Shown: positions 23,425-35,921, counted from the stretch's first letter. The stretch: 64,000 nt of DNA from Podaxis mareebaensis (GCA_018524725.1 JAEUWP010000553.1:1-64000); one strand, 5' to 3'. The notes: generated by a model from the sequence alone, not told the origin. Numbers and translations: made by a program.

Positions 23425-24048
23425 GTCAATGCTACTGGTGTGTGACTATATAAGATACACAGATATCCTGTGCTTATGTGTCAAAATATCTACAAACTTT
23501 ATCTTAGAACCAGATATTTTTAATTTCTGACTGATATCTTATTCCTTAATATTCAATAGATATTATGCATTTCATGTGGATATAAAGAGCCAAGGAAACT
23601 AACATATTGGCTGACATATCTGGACAAAAGATATGTATTATATCTATGGGTTATATCAACAGTTCATATCAGAACTATTACCAAGTTACATATGATATGG
23701 ACAATAAACAAGATATCTTGATGGGAGATATGTGAAACAATATATTGTTGTTCTACATATCTCCTAACAGGATATCTTACCTATCATTTGCACCATATGT
23801 AACCCAGTAATAATTCTAATATGAGCTGCTAATATAATAAGCAGATACAGTAAATATCTGTAGCACAAATATATTGATATGTTGACTTCTTCAACTTTTT
23901 ATATCTGAATGAGATGTATGATATCTCTTGAATACTAAGGGATACAATATTCAAGATATCTGGTTCAGAGATAAGGTATGTTGATACTTTGGCAAGTAAA
24001 TACAGGATATCTACTAGTCTTATATAGTTGTGCTCCAGCAGTGTGAAC
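23425..24048. repeat. ~620-bp imperfect foldback (inverted repeat) upstream of ETF-QO
   Basis: The two halves are imperfect reverse complements about a centre near 23742 (ACAATATATTGT). Matching landmarks include ACTATATAAG (23445) with CTTATATAGT (24019), AGATATCCTGT (23461) with ACAGGATATCT (24002), GAACCAGATAT with its complement near 23955, and AAGATATCTTGATGGGAGATATGT against ACATATCTCC...GGATATCTT flanking the loop. Most arm differences are transitions. It resembles a long foldback or MITE. Confidence 0.8.
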
Positions 24049-24133
24049 AGACTCTATGAATTGTCACGTGACACAGCAGGTCCAAGAAGGCTTCCAGTAT
24101 TGTAGCCCCAAGTTTCCTTCCAGTTCTGCCACT

Positions 24134-26422
24134 ATGCTACGTCCCCATCTCTCAAGAATACCCAAAAAACCTTTCAAATGGCGACCTACGCGCCAATTTC
24201 GGTCTTCTCCATCTCATCTAGCTGATGTATTTGATCCGGTTGCCATTGAGCGTGCGGAGGACGAAGTTGATGTTTGTATCGTCGGAGGAGGTCCGGCTGG
24301 CCTCAGTGCAGCGATACGTCTGAAGCAACTAGAGAGGGAGAAAGGGAAGGATATTCGGGTGGTTGTTCTAGAGAAAGGATCGGAAATTGGTGAGAAATTG
24401 TCAAACACCGCTTAAATCTCCCTTTTCATTGTTTTCAGGTTCACATATTGTCTCTGGAGCCGTTATCGAACCTCGGGCATTGAACGAGCTCCTTCCAAAC
24501 TGGCAGAGTTTCGGCGATCATCCTCTTACAATGCCAGCGACGTCTTCGCACATGCGTTTTCTTACCCCAAAGCTCTGTTTGCCATTCCCCCATCCTCCAC
24601 AGATGGGCAACAGCGGCAATTATATTGTATCGCTTTCACAATTCACCCGTTGGTTAGGAAGTGTCGCGGAAAATGAATATGGCGTCGAAATTTATCCTGG
24701 TTTTGCCGGATCTCAGTTGCTCCTGAATCCTACTCCCGATGCACACGACTCATGGGGCAACCAGGTACGCAGCGTCCAAGGCGTCATCACCAATGAAGTT
24801 GGGCTTTCTCGCAACTTTACGATGAAATCTTCCTTTGAGCCCGGCATGGCCTTCCGCGCCAAGGTCACACTCCTTGGGGAGGGCGCTCATGGCTCGCTGT
24901 CAAAACAAGCTATCAGCATGTACCAATTGCGCAAGGAAGCCCAGCCTCAGACTTACGGTATTGGCCTCAAAGAGGTATGGCGCGTCGACCCAGAACAATA
25001 CCAACCGGGCAAAGTCAATCACTTCTTAGGTTGGCCATTGCCATACGACGTCTATGGTGGAGGTTGGGAGTATCATATGGGCGACGGTCTCGTAAGCATT
25101 GGTCTGGTCATTGGGCTCGACTACAAGAATCCTTACCTGAGTCCATACCGTGAATTTCAAGCGAGTTCCATTGTTCTATATCCCAGAAACAGACCAAACT
25201 GATCGTGCTGATTGTAGCGGCTCAAACACCACCCGTATTTCCGCAAACTCCTCTCTGGAAACTCGGAGCGACTCTCATACGCCGCACGTGTTCTCAATGA
25301 AGGTGGTCTACAGTCTGTTCCACGACTCCACTTCCCAGGAGGTGCTCTCATTGGGTGCTCGGCCGGTTTCGTCAATGTCGCGAAAATCAAAGGTACTCAT
25401 AACGCCATGAAGACCGGTATGCTTGCTGCGGAATCTGCTTTTGCTGCCATACATCCCCCCGAGGACGGTTCCGAGCCAACCCTGGGGAAGGCTGCAGATT
25501 TATCTTCGTACGAGGTTGCTTTCAGAAGTTCATGGGTCTACGACGATCTCCACGAAGTACGCAACATGCGCCCCGCCTTCAATTCCAAGCTCGGCCTCTG
25601 GGGTGGCATTATTTATTCCGGTATCGACTCGTTGTTCCTCAAGGGACGGACTCCCTGGACGTTCCGTCACGCCCTTGCGGGTACAAAGGAGAAACACCAA
25701 GTACGCAGTCCACACTGTATCTTTGTTCCTACTCATCCACAAGATCTTCATCTTGCAGGACAGCACTTCATCTCTCGATTCCTACCATACTGAACCCATG
25801 TCATGGCACCAACCGATTGACTACCCTCCTTTCGAACCCCCGCTTTCTACGGATCTCATGACAAGCGTCGCACTCACAGGTACCAACCACGCCGAAGACC
25901 AGCCTGTCCATCTTCGTGTTGTCAAAACCCGTGAATTCATTAACCAGTTAGGTCGTATGCGCTCCGGTGACGAAGGTGCCAATCTCGCAATTGGCGCTGG
26001 GTCCAAAGCCGTCGAGACGTGTGCGAAGAATAGTGCAGAAGTTGAGGAGGAGAAGAAGACAAGGTGTGAACACGTGAAGGTCAATGTCGAACAATACGCT
26101 GGGCTGCTTGGCCGTGCGTGCCCAGCCGGGGTGTACGAATACGTGGATCAAGATGGCGCAGAGGCTGAGAGCGGTGAGGGGTGGAAAGGAAAAAAGCTAG
26201 TAATCAACTCTCAGGTGAGCGTACATCCGGAAAGGCCGATAAGTCCCGCTGTTAAACCGGTTGTAGAATTGCATTCATTGCAAGCTCTGCGATATTAAAG
26301 TGCCGACGCAAGACATCACTTGGACCGTTCCTGAAGGTGGAGGAGGCCCTAAGTACAGTGAGTTCTCGTTCTTCCGGATGATGGCCGAGGTTCTGATTTA
26401 TCATTTTCCAGCTAATACGTAG
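24134..26422 (+). CDS. CIR2: Electron transfer flavoprotein:ubiquinone oxidoreductase (ETF-QO), mitochondrial
   Basis: The structure is join(24134..24389,24439..25160,25218..25700,25759..26214,26267..26357,26412..26422), 672 aa. The enzyme passes electrons from ETF (fatty-acid and amino-acid oxidation) to ubiquinone at the inner mitochondrial membrane. The visible features are a basic N-terminus typical of a mitochondrial presequence ([12 protein letters not shown]), an FAD-binding [24 protein letters not shown], an ubiquinone-side [17 protein letters not shown], and the C-terminal 4Fe-4S ligands (CPAGVYEY, then [11 protein letters not shown]). The protein ends GGPKYTNT. All introns are 49-58 bp. 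Intron 2 (25161-25217) has a GC donor (CAA|GCGAGT). An in-frame ATG at 24056 is possible, but 24134 gives the normal presequence. The gene appears intact. Confidence 0.95.
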
Positions 26423-27894
26423 ACCCAACGTTCCTCACGACGCCATTAATTAGTGGAAGAGACGCTCGTCGTTTGAAGTTTTAACCTCTGGTCCTAAAGT
26501 ATCGGCTAGCTTCAAATACACGGCCTTTCATTCTAAAATGACTGTGCGAAAACTCCCGTCACTTCGGGGTTGTATTGTCTTCCCATTGCTTGGACCGAGG
26601 CTGTGACATGGTGAAGATTTGATTTTGGGTGTACCTATCATCCCTCAACCCCGACAGAGGAATATATGACATTTTGAGCCTCACCCAATCGAGGAGTCGG
26701 TCATCATGAAGGTAATGAATGATCTCGCTGGAGGTAATCTAGAAATCGCTGAATTCATAGAGCCTTTGGTGCGATTACAGACCACCTACATCCATTGCTC
26801 GACGACGCCGTTGCCGCAGTTGACAACATGACGAGGCAATGCAGCATTGTTGTTCGCTGGTAAGACCTTTATGAACCCCGGCAAGTTCCCTGGACCCATC
26901 CGGTAGCTGTGCCTCTGTCAAGCTCGATGAAAGCCCATCGAGCAACAATTGCCGTAGAAACAAGAATAAGACACTGAATTCTCAAATTTCAACAACTCAC
27001 GAAGGATACCAGCTAGTACGCGTTCACACTTTCCGTTTTGGTTCTGGGCGTATGCGCCAAGCCGGGCGGCGCATGACGGGATCTGAAGACATGCAAAAAA
27101 ACTCAACAGATGCGAAACGCTCCCACACGCTACGTGGAAGTCTGGGTGGGAGTTGAAAGGAGCATGCGAAACAGTAGACTGCTATGATTTTGAAGGAGAG
27201 GGAACAAAAGGCAGATCGAGGTTCGCGGATGTCGAGGTGCAACCGAACAGGACAATGGGATGTTTAATTCAGACAAATATGATAGTTCGAATCTATCTAA
27301 AGGTTTTTAATTTATTAGCCCAGTCATAGGCAGCACCCAGCCATAGGCTGCCGCTATAACAAGCTATAGTAAAGTAAAAATAATACCTAGTCTAGCCTTT
27401 GGCTGTTAATGTTCCAGCCAAAAAGTGCAACAGGCTGCAGCCTATTTAAATTTAAACACAATATCTGCTAGTCAGCAGCAAATATTAAATGTAAACAATT
27501 TTGTGCAATGTAAAAGGTTGCAGGGTATAGAGGCATACTGGGTTTTAATTCTACTTTTGAAGTTTAGGATCACTGTCCAAGGGAAGGGCCTGACCAGGAT
27601 ACCATGTTGCGTTGCTACTTAGGTGGTGGCCATGCATCATGAGGGCAGACTTTGTCAGACCACTTGTTCGGACCGAGACTGATGTTGTGGACAACGAAAC
27701 ACCGCGTCGTGACGATACTAAGTGGGAACGTAATTATGAGGATGTGATTAATGATACATCATACGCTTGACGTGTTCCTACAGATAATCTAGTCGTGAAA
27801 GTCGTAAAGGTCGTCACAGGTCGTTAAAAGAAAAGAGTCTCCAAATTAAAGCAAGACGAAAGCAGAGCATAACTCCAGCCCGGTCAGGGTCAAC
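26423..27894. other. Intergenic region with a short foreign-looking AT-rich insert
   Basis: No gene is recognised between ETF-QO and the minus-strand gene at 27895. The segment 27290-27620 is AT-rich and CpG-poor, unlike its surroundings. It holds several short palindromes such as CAGCCATAGGCTG and GGCTGCAGCC, suggesting a small decayed insertion. Confidence 0.5.
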
Positions 27895-28451
27895 TCATGC
27901 CGCAAAGCCTGTTGAACTAGGCGGCCGTGAGCCTGTGCATTCACTCTGACCCCGCGGGCGACCTCCATTATTGAGTCCACGTTTTGGCGGAAGATTAATG
28001 TCATCATGGGATTTGAAAAAGTCATCTTCCCCTTCATAAGGTGACGAGGAAGCATTGATCTTGAAAGAAACATTGAGTATCCTTTAGCGAAGAAGAGCTG
28101 CATATCACCTACCCACTGCCCAAGCACATCACCCAAGCGTGCGGCCTCTTCAGGACTCAATCGGCAATCTGTTCCCTTTTCCGCGTGCAGCCTAAGCAAT
28201 TCGCTCAACGTCCTTTTTCCCTGTCCACTCGCATATCTAGACCTCTCAGCCACATTTCTGCTAGGCGTAGCGTCACTGCCTTCCTCCGCGACAGGAAAAA
28301 TGACAGAGTTTCTGGGTGTTGACGCGCCGTGCGTGAGTGGTTGAGATGCATTATCCGAAGATTCGGGAGAATAATCGCCCTCCGACACAAGAGAGTTATC
28401 CCAGTCTTCATGATACGAGTCGTTTGAAGCAGAATCGAGCTGGTCGGACAT
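27895..28451 (-). CDS. Small conserved acidic protein, function unknown
   Basis: The structure is complement(join(27895..28059,28113..28451)), 167 aa. The intron (53 bp, GTAGGT...TTTCAAG) falls between a GQW and an INASSSPYEGEDDFF block. Splicing is preferred because it yields this coherent motif and a proper end (SSTGFAA). The N-terminal half is Ser/Asp/Glu-rich and probably disordered. The middle (KRTLSELLRLHAEKGTD) looks like an amphipathic helix. I recall similar blocks in other agaricomycete hypothetical proteins but cannot name a function. The start is the ATG at 28451; an upstream in-frame ATG at 28595 is less likely. It shares a tail-to-head arrangement with the next minus-strand gene. 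Confidence 0.7.
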
Positions 28452-28766
28452 GGCGAGGAGACAAGGACTTTCGCGGATGCGGGTGACAAGAGATGAAGGT
28501 TTGAAAACGGGCAACAATAAATAACAAGGAGAAGGGGAAAGCTCGTGAGGACGTCGTGGCGAGTGGATGAATGGGTATACGGTAGACCAACGCACGCCTC
28601 GGAGTTTTAAACGCGCTCACATATTCTCAATCAACAAACACTGTCCCATCACGTGACTTGACAGATCTACCTATATAGAGAACGTCCCATGAGTCCGAAC
28701 TACGTAAAGCTCGACCTGATAACCAATAAACACCAAGTCCAGAAACTACTACAAGGTCACACTCCT

Positions 28767-30277
28767 TCAGAAAAATGCAGCTCCGACTAGAACTGTGGCA
28801 GCACTCCATACCCAAAGTCCTACACTGGGAGCAATAACACCCTCAGCTCCATTGCTGCTAGTGTCACTCGAGTTAGCATTCTGAGCACCCCGAGTACCGG
28901 ATGGTACGGCACTCGAACCAGATCCCGTGGCCGGAGGGTTCGTGGTAGCTGTGGGCAGCTTGCTAACAGTGATCCAGTCCGCGGCTGCGTTCTTGTCTTG
29001 CGCTTCTTGGTCAAACGCGAGGTAAGAGACGGAGCCCGAAGAGGAAAGTTGAACGAGAGCAGTCGTAGAGGCAAAATAGGTTGCCTTAGGGTCCTTGCTA
29101 GCAGGCGCCTTCAGTGTCTCCGTACTGTTGGTCTGCGGGTAGTATAATAAGCAACAGCTCTAGATGGCGAACAAGAGATGCTCCTACAGTAACATCTATC
29201 ACAAAGGTCGCCGAACCGTCATCAGGAATGAACGCAAATTTAGTTTGAACCTGGGTGAGGGTCAGAAAATGAGAATGTTTCGATTTGTAGGAACATACAC
29301 CAGTTTCTTTAAAGAACGAAGCAGTTTGTCCGTGAGTGTTTGGGAACTTTCCGTAAGACTGAGGCTCGGGCTGCATGTACGAGACTAAGGGGAGTGTGTC
29401 AACGGGTAGCTGCGCGCCAATCCATGGGCGGACATACAGTGAATGACGAATATTTTGGCACTTCCGTCTGGGATACCAGGGACTCCGATAAAATGAACGT
29501 GATTTTGTGCCAAAGCCATGGTCGGTTGATAGTTTGAGGTATCCCATGGAACCTGTTGAACCTCGTTCCATTGCTTTGGGGTGGCGTTCGCTGCTTTGAG
29601 GAGCTCCATATCGAGAGAGAATAACTCCCCCTTAGAGTAGGCATCTGTATATCCTTAAAGTTCAGCACACAATAGATACCATGAAAAAAACGGTAAACCC
29701 ACAGAACACATTTGTATCGTGGTCTAGGATAGCAGCGAAATCAGTAGGATCAAACTTGCCAGCGTCGACCGCTTGAGTAGACCACGATTTAGCAGTAGCG
29801 TCATAGATGTGAACCGCTGCAGGGTTGGCTGAGTCGGCGCCCAACACATAAATTGCATTCGTGAACTATTAACGGCATTAGTAACGGGCGCTTAGGTATT
29901 CCAATAGTGACTTAGAAGTCCGTATCCTTACCTGTGAGAGATAGCAAGACACGTTGGAGCCATCGAAGGGTCTGCATTGGAATAAGTAAAAGAGGCCGAG
30001 GAAATAATTGAAGATAGATAGGCTCACGGTCGGTCCTGGGTTGTTATGTCGGTCGGAGTGCCTGCGACGCTACTTCAGCAACAGAAAAGCCCTTGCCAGG
30101 GAACCATGACTGACCTTGAGTCCATGTATTTTGTGTGCCGGCATCATAATCCTTGCCGCCAAAATTGAAGGCAAGAAGGTTCCAGTGGATATCAAAGGCA
30201 ACGCAGGAACTAGCAGCGGAGGCAACTGAAGAGAGAGAAAGGAGAAGGAGTGATGCAATAGCGAGAGTGCGAGGCAT
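28767..30277 (-). CDS. Secreted kelch-like protein with C-terminal membrane anchor
   Basis: The structure is complement(join(28767..29132,29188..29250,29299..29384,29438..29644,29703..29865,29932..29971,30028..30061,30115..30277)), 373 aa. An N-terminal signal peptide (MPRTLAIASLLLLSLSSVAS) is followed by repeats of the kind seen in beta-propeller/kelch-like fungal proteins (NAIYVLGADS, DHDTNVFYAYSKGELFSLD, YQPTMALAQNHVHFIGVPG, FAFIPDDGSATFVID). A Ser/Thr/Gly/Pro-rich linker and a hydrophobic C-terminal segment (SAATVLVGAAFF) then suggest a GPI signal or membrane anchor. The seven introns are 48-66 bp with GT-AG ends and all phases close. The family is known to me only as uncharacterised basidiomycete proteins. 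A cell-surface role is inference. Confidence 0.85.
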
Positions 30278-30864
30278 TATAGATGTTAGAGAAGGAGAAG
30301 GCAAGTAGGAAACGAGAGTGAGAGACGTGAGGCTGACCGCACGGCGTGAGGATTCGGGAGCTCCAAGATGCTGAAGTTAAACGGTGGGAATTTATTTTTA
30401 TCCTCTCCAATGTCACCTCTGTCACGTAGCAACACATTCTCCCGTCATCATTCGCTTGTAGACTTTCACAGTCCCAGGCCTCTCCACACTCAGAACATAA
30501 GCCTCTTGGCTTCAAGTTGAGCCAACGAAAGTGCCCCTCGGACAAGATGTGTATTGTTGTCTCTTCAAATGGATTTGCTCACATTCGGCCGACACGTCGC
30601 CTCAAGTGTATCTCGGGCTGTGCGATTAGGAACCCCTCCATCATTAACAAGGATTCATAACTCCGAGCTGGTCTCTTCTCCGATCAACGTCGGTAGACGT
30701 TTTGCAGGTGCCCATCAAACTCCCTAATGGCAAAGTCCCGCAATTTGCCAGCCACCGAGACTTATTCCCACTTGGCTGTTCAAGACCAATATAAGCACAT
30801 CCGCTGCGGGCTGATTCCCATCTTTACTCCCACCGTATCCTCCCCCAGTTACTACGAGGAAGTG
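30278..30864. promoter_or_regulatory. Divergent intergenic region between the kelch-like gene and FAD2
   Basis: The two start codons at 30277 (-) and 30865 (+) are separated by 587 bp, so both promoters must lie here. No clear TATA box or named transcription-factor site stands out. Short frames here are not supported. Confidence 0.5.
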
Positions 30865-32853
30865 ATGTACTTTGAAAACAGCCCAGAATATGAATCGAGG
30901 CGCGTCCACTGTTGTATACACGCAAACAGGTCTATATTTATCTTGCTCTCAGGTTAACAAGACCATTCAGGCCCCCAAAAGCTTCCCTTAAGGACATTCA
31001 TGACGCTGTACCGAAACACTTACTACGACGTACGCCACCTCTCACCTCCATTTCGCCTCATGGGTATTAAAACGCCATCATAGCTAATCCTGTGCGAGCG
31101 GCACTCTATGTCGTACGCGATATCACCCTCGCCTCCTTTCTCTTCAAGGCCGCCTCTTCTATCGCATATTGGGAAAGCATCGATTACTACGGGTTGATAA
31201 TGTCCCATCGAATAAAACTCCTGTTGCGCGCTGGCCTATGGATCAGTTATTGGCTCCTCCAAGGCTTGGTATTCGCAGGAATCTTTTGCCTTGGTACGCC
31301 AGCCATCCCTAACGCCACCCAGGGTCGCTGATAATCGGAATCATATTAGGACACGATGCAGGCCATGGTTCCTTATTCAAACAAAAATATCTCAATAATA
31401 TTGTTGGATTCATCCTTCACACTGTGCGTTCTGTGACTGCATTCTAGTCATCATTAACGTCTCTCGTTCTAGTTCTTGTTGATTCCCTATTTTTCCTGGA
31501 GAGCGACTCACCATGCCCACCATGTAATTCACCTTCAAGCACTCATCAGCATCATTTCTGACTTCCAGATAGAAAGCTACAGCCTCGATGGAGAGAGACG
31601 AAAATTACGTGCCTCACACTCGGAAAGCGTATCATCTCCCTGACGGGAAATCGGCAACCAAGATGGACTATATGGAGGCCTTCGAAGAAACGCCGATTAC
31701 AACAGTCTATCGCCTTTTCATTCAACAGTTTTTGTACGTGATTCAGCACAGGAGAATGACACCAGGGGCATCTAACAAAGGTATTCCAGCGGTTGGTGGG
31801 TTTACTTGACGTAAGGCGCCGCTTTGGAAGGCCTTCTCATAAGCTAATGACCTAAAGCACGAACCTAATGGGAGGTGTTTCACACCCACCCGGGACAAAT
31901 CACTTTAATCCATGGTCGACACTGTTCAAATCCCAACACCGTGAGCATAGTTACCTTCGAAGGCCCAAGCCGTTATTTATGTCCCTTCAGGAAAATCAAT
32001 CATCATCTCAGATATCTCCCTCATCGCTATGCTCTGCATCCTCTATTACGCAGGATGGGAGATGGTTTCCAAGTACTACCTTATCCCTTACTTCGTGAGT
32101 CGTGATTACGACTGATGACACGGGTTTATCTAACACGTTTACAAGTTCCTGAACCACTGGTAAGTCGGGCAGTCAATTCGTTGGAGCCACTGAGCTTGAC
32201 CCGTCTATAAAACTATCATTATTAGGATTGGTGACCTGCTTTCTCTACAGTTTGCAGTACCCAGCTGATTTTCTTTCGTCTCCAGTCATGTTTACTTTCC
32301 TGCATCACTCAGATCCTACAATCCCACACTACCGGAAAAACGCATGGACCTTCCTACGTGGCGCTGCTGCAACGGTCGATCGTCCGTTACTAGGCTGGGC
32401 AGGTCGATTCTTCTTTCATAATATTAGCCATGACCACGTTGCGCACCGTAAGTTACAGGTTCCGATCCATCTTCTATTCTTACCAGAGGCTCACCGAACC
32501 ATTCGGCAGATTTCTTCCTTTCCGCGCCCTTCTGTGAGTTTCTTTCAACTTTATTGCGAGGCTACTCTACTCACCCTCGCCTCAATCTGCAGTCAACGGG
32601 CCCCAAATAACGCAAGCCATCAGGTCAGTCTTAGGCGATGATTACAATTATGATTCAACGGTGAGCCGCATTACTGTCTCGGAATCCTCCATGCCTAACT
32701 AGTGCAAAGCCATCCTTCTACGCCTTGTGGCGTTCATTCACGCAATGCCTTTTCGTGGAGGAAGACGGTGATATCATCTTCTACAAGGACAAGAACGGGA
32801 ATGCCGCCAGGAAAGTTGCAGAAGATGCCCTTCTTGATGCCCCAAAAGAATAG
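30865..32853 (+). CDS. FAD2: Delta-12 (oleate) fatty acid desaturase, 15 exons with a 5-nt microexon
   Basis: The structure is join(30865..30899,30953..31029,31084..31293,31350..31423,31473..31523,31573..31733,31790..31810,31858..31940,31991..32094,32146..32159,32226..32230,32286..32447,32510..32533,32593..32660,32710..32853), 410 aa. The protein introduces the delta-12 double bond into oleoyl chains at the ER membrane. Three di-iron histidine boxes are visible: HDAGH, HHAHH and HVAHH, plus hydrophobic segments between them and FYKDKNGNAARKVAE near the C-terminus. Exon 11 is only GATTG: with its neighbours it gives the conserved NHW-I-V before MFTFLHHSDPTIPHYR. Intron 1 uses a GC donor (CGAG|GCGCGT). 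Every junction keeps phase. The start is set by MYFENSPEYESR, which matches the family N-terminus. The first intron and the upstream start are the least certain parts. Confidence 0.92.
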
Positions 32854-33071
32854 AGCCACGGCCCCACGCCTATCTCTCAACACTCTTCGTTGAAGCTTTC
32901 CGAAGCAACTCGAAGTAGCTGATTCATTGTCCAATAATTTAACAACCCCTAATACTAATTCACAAATCCATAAATGAAAGTAGCGAAAATGTCCTCAGTC
33001 TTTAAATGAATGAGTATAACATTGAAGCAGAAAGTGACACCGTAACGAAATATTCAAAAGGCATTCAACCA

Positions 33072-35921
33072 TCATGTCTGTAATGCGGGGGAGTTAGGTG
33101 ATTTGGGCGTACCAGGAGGTTGCGCTGAGAGCCTCCAGCTTCGGCGTCTACTGCCTTGTAATGCAGCGAAAATAGACTTCCTCCTTTCCATGGGGCTCTG
33201 AGCAACCTCGTATCCATCCTCTCCCTCCATAACGATTTTCATCGTTCTGGGATCAATTCTGAACCTCTTCCCTCGGAGAATGTTGTCGATCTCCTCCGCC
33301 TGTTGTCTGCCCGCGAGAAGTTCTCCCATTCCTGTTTGCGCCCCAATAGATACTGCAGAAGCAATAGTTCCAGGCTCATGTTTGAGGCGCAGTTGGCGGC
33401 GATCATGGCGATGGAAGAGCTGGATCAAGGTGGCAAAAACTGCGAGAAGCAACATCGCGGCCGTTAAGAGATGGACGGCGGTGTCACTGCGATGCCGGTG
33501 AGAAGGCTACATACAACAGGGACCGCCATTATAGCACGCACCTGAGCCAGACGCGCTTCCTGAACGTCCTGACTTCAACGGTCATGGATTCTCGATGTGG
33601 CAAGAAATACACTGTCCGGGCAATCAGAGCCAAATAGGTTGTCTGCAATGCACATCAGCTAACACTCTACCTAAGAGGGCAAACAAGGAACGTACATAGA
33701 CCCGAGTTGCAAGATTCACAAATTTGTCCGCATCAAAGCTACCAAGAAGACCTTCGGGACTTTGAACGGCAGCTTGGAAGACGGCCGCGGGAAGTTGAAG
33801 CTGAAGCGCCTCAAGTCTACGAAGAACAAACTCATCTGGATCTGACAAGTTGAATCTGATTCCGTTGTATGCACGACCGTTGAGGGGAGGTCCTGTGATG
33901 TTTGCAGAAAGGGAAGAGAAGTTTGAGGCCGATGAGAAAGGTTGTAGCTCCTTGACATTGGTGAGGTTGCCTGTCATGATATCGACGGTGGCTGTAACAT
34001 CCCAAAGTTCAAGCTGAGGAGTGCAGAAGGTAGCAGACGCCTGAACAGGTTGGGTCTCATATCTGTATGGGAGTGGTCAGTTTGGCAAGACGAGTAAGCA
34101 ACTCCAAACGACCGACGTGAAAAACCAGAAAACGACAGGACTAAACTGTGGAGGAACTTCAGGATCGCATGTTGTAATATTCGTCCCTGGGATGTACTAT
34201 CAGACCTCAAACGAAGAGATACTTAGAGATCCATCCATACCGAATAAAGTGCGCGCGTTACGGTCCACGGACCAGGTGATGCTACAACCCTTGAAACTGA
34301 CGGAGTTGTTCCAGCCCGTAGGCGTCTGTTGCATATTGACCTATCAAAATGATTAGACAGTAAAAGGAGTTGAAGCGCGCACAAACACTCACTGTAACCG
34401 GCTGACAACCTGATACACTTTTAACTGCTGTTGTATTCGCGATCACACTTCCATTCTTTGCCACGAAGGTTGGCAACTGCGGAAACATGTTACTCTAGCC
34501 CCCACCTCGTAAGAAACCCACTTACATCAAAAGGTCCGATTGTATACCCTTGGCGGATGAATGGTGGATCTCCAAGATCATAAAGAATTGATGCTCCTGC
34601 ATAGCCAGACGCAGTGAGGAAAGCTGGACTGGTGCATAAATGACCAGATTACGATATTTCCGAGGGAGACTTACATGTTAAATCAGTGAACTGAAGGTCC
34701 TGGTTCAGCCCAAGTGCGGCGAGATTGTTGACAGTGATTCCTGTTAGGGGGTAACGTCGGTGTTAGCCGTGGCGTGAGGGGCTCGAATTCGCGTACCTGG
34801 CTCGGCGAACCATGTATCTCGGACAGCCAGGAGCGCAGCCGCAAGCGGCTGGAAGGATAAGGCTAGCAACGCCATCAACGATGCCAAGGCGACAAGATAA
34901 TGCTTATTCGCTGCTGCCCGAGTCCAGACGAAGAAATTGCTACGGCGTGTTAGTAATGAAGGATAGCGTAAGGTGTCAACGTACTTGTGCCGAGTGTAAT
35001 CTAAGAGCAAACTCCTGTGAGGAGGTGAATCTCCATGGACAAGGTCGACGTAGGGCTACGAGAGTAAGCGGCCATTTGCAGAAAGCGTAGGGAGCACTTA
35101 CCTGCATCTTCTTGATCTCGATGTCTGTCCATGCCCACATGGCCACGAGCTATTCAGGTGAATGAGCGTAATTCTCTATTAAGTCATAAAGAGTGCTACG
35201 CACGATCGCTGCGACGATCACAGGAGGTAATGTCTATACGAGCAATCAGTGGCACAGTTCAAGTCCTCTTCTCATTCACCCACATATACGTAGTGCAAAG
35301 CATTTTCTGTGTTACCGATGTCGCCGCTAGACGGCCATCCTGTTCAAAGAGAGTTGGATGATCGGAACATCACAATACCATACACGCCACAAAGCTCACC
35401 TTGATTTCGGTGACTAAAATGTAGTGCAACCTCCAACCCTATCGCACCCAAAGCCAATACAACAACGAACGGGACCCAGAACCAAGGTCGAAGGGGTAAA
35501 GGGAGCCACTTGAGATCGGATGAATTTCCTCCTTTTTCCTCTGCTACAACCATCTTGGTGAGTACAACGTGGCGACATGAGGGGGGTATACGGACCCATG
35601 TAGCCATGAACATGGTCCTTTTCATCCTTGTACGTCGCAAATTGTACATGATTCATGTCGTTCTCCAAAAGCCCTTGGTGTGGGGTCGCGGGTGGACTAG
35701 CGTCTAGCCTCTCCCCGGATGAGCTAGTACTCCCATACTGCGGCGCCGGATTGTCAGCATGTGTATCAGGCTAGCCAGCGTCACGTCAAAATCAGCATCA
35801 AGGAGTGTTTCACGAAGACAAGGAGGATATGGCTTACCGCCTTATATGAAATGCTGGGAATGGGCATGGATGATGCGTCGCCAGCCAACGGGGCACTCTG
35901 GCCACTGTTAGGAGCTGCCAT
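33072..35921 (-). CDS. Multi-pass membrane protein, DUF3433-like
   Basis: It is a multi-exon gene. The start is the ATG at 35919-35921 (MAAPNSGQSAPLAGD) and the stop is at 33072-33074 after NSPALQT. Exon 1 ends near 35842; the exon containing LLENDMNHVQFATYKDEKD runs to about 35599. After a 55-bp intron the first hydrophobic block appears (LPLRPWFWVPFVVVLALGAIGLE). Further blocks follow: LPPVIVAAIVVAMWAW (about 35160-35230), HYLVALASLMALLALSFQPL (about 34840-34910) and, near the C-terminus, MLLLAVFATLIQLF (33455), ending in a basic Arg/Ser-rich tail. Segments such as VKSVSGCQPVTV and WNNSVSFKGCSITW may form an extracytoplasmic loop with cysteines. The motif W-L-P-L-P-L-R-P is typical of fungal DUF3433-type proteins. 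The biochemical role is unknown. Not every exon boundary was fixed. Confidence 0.75.
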
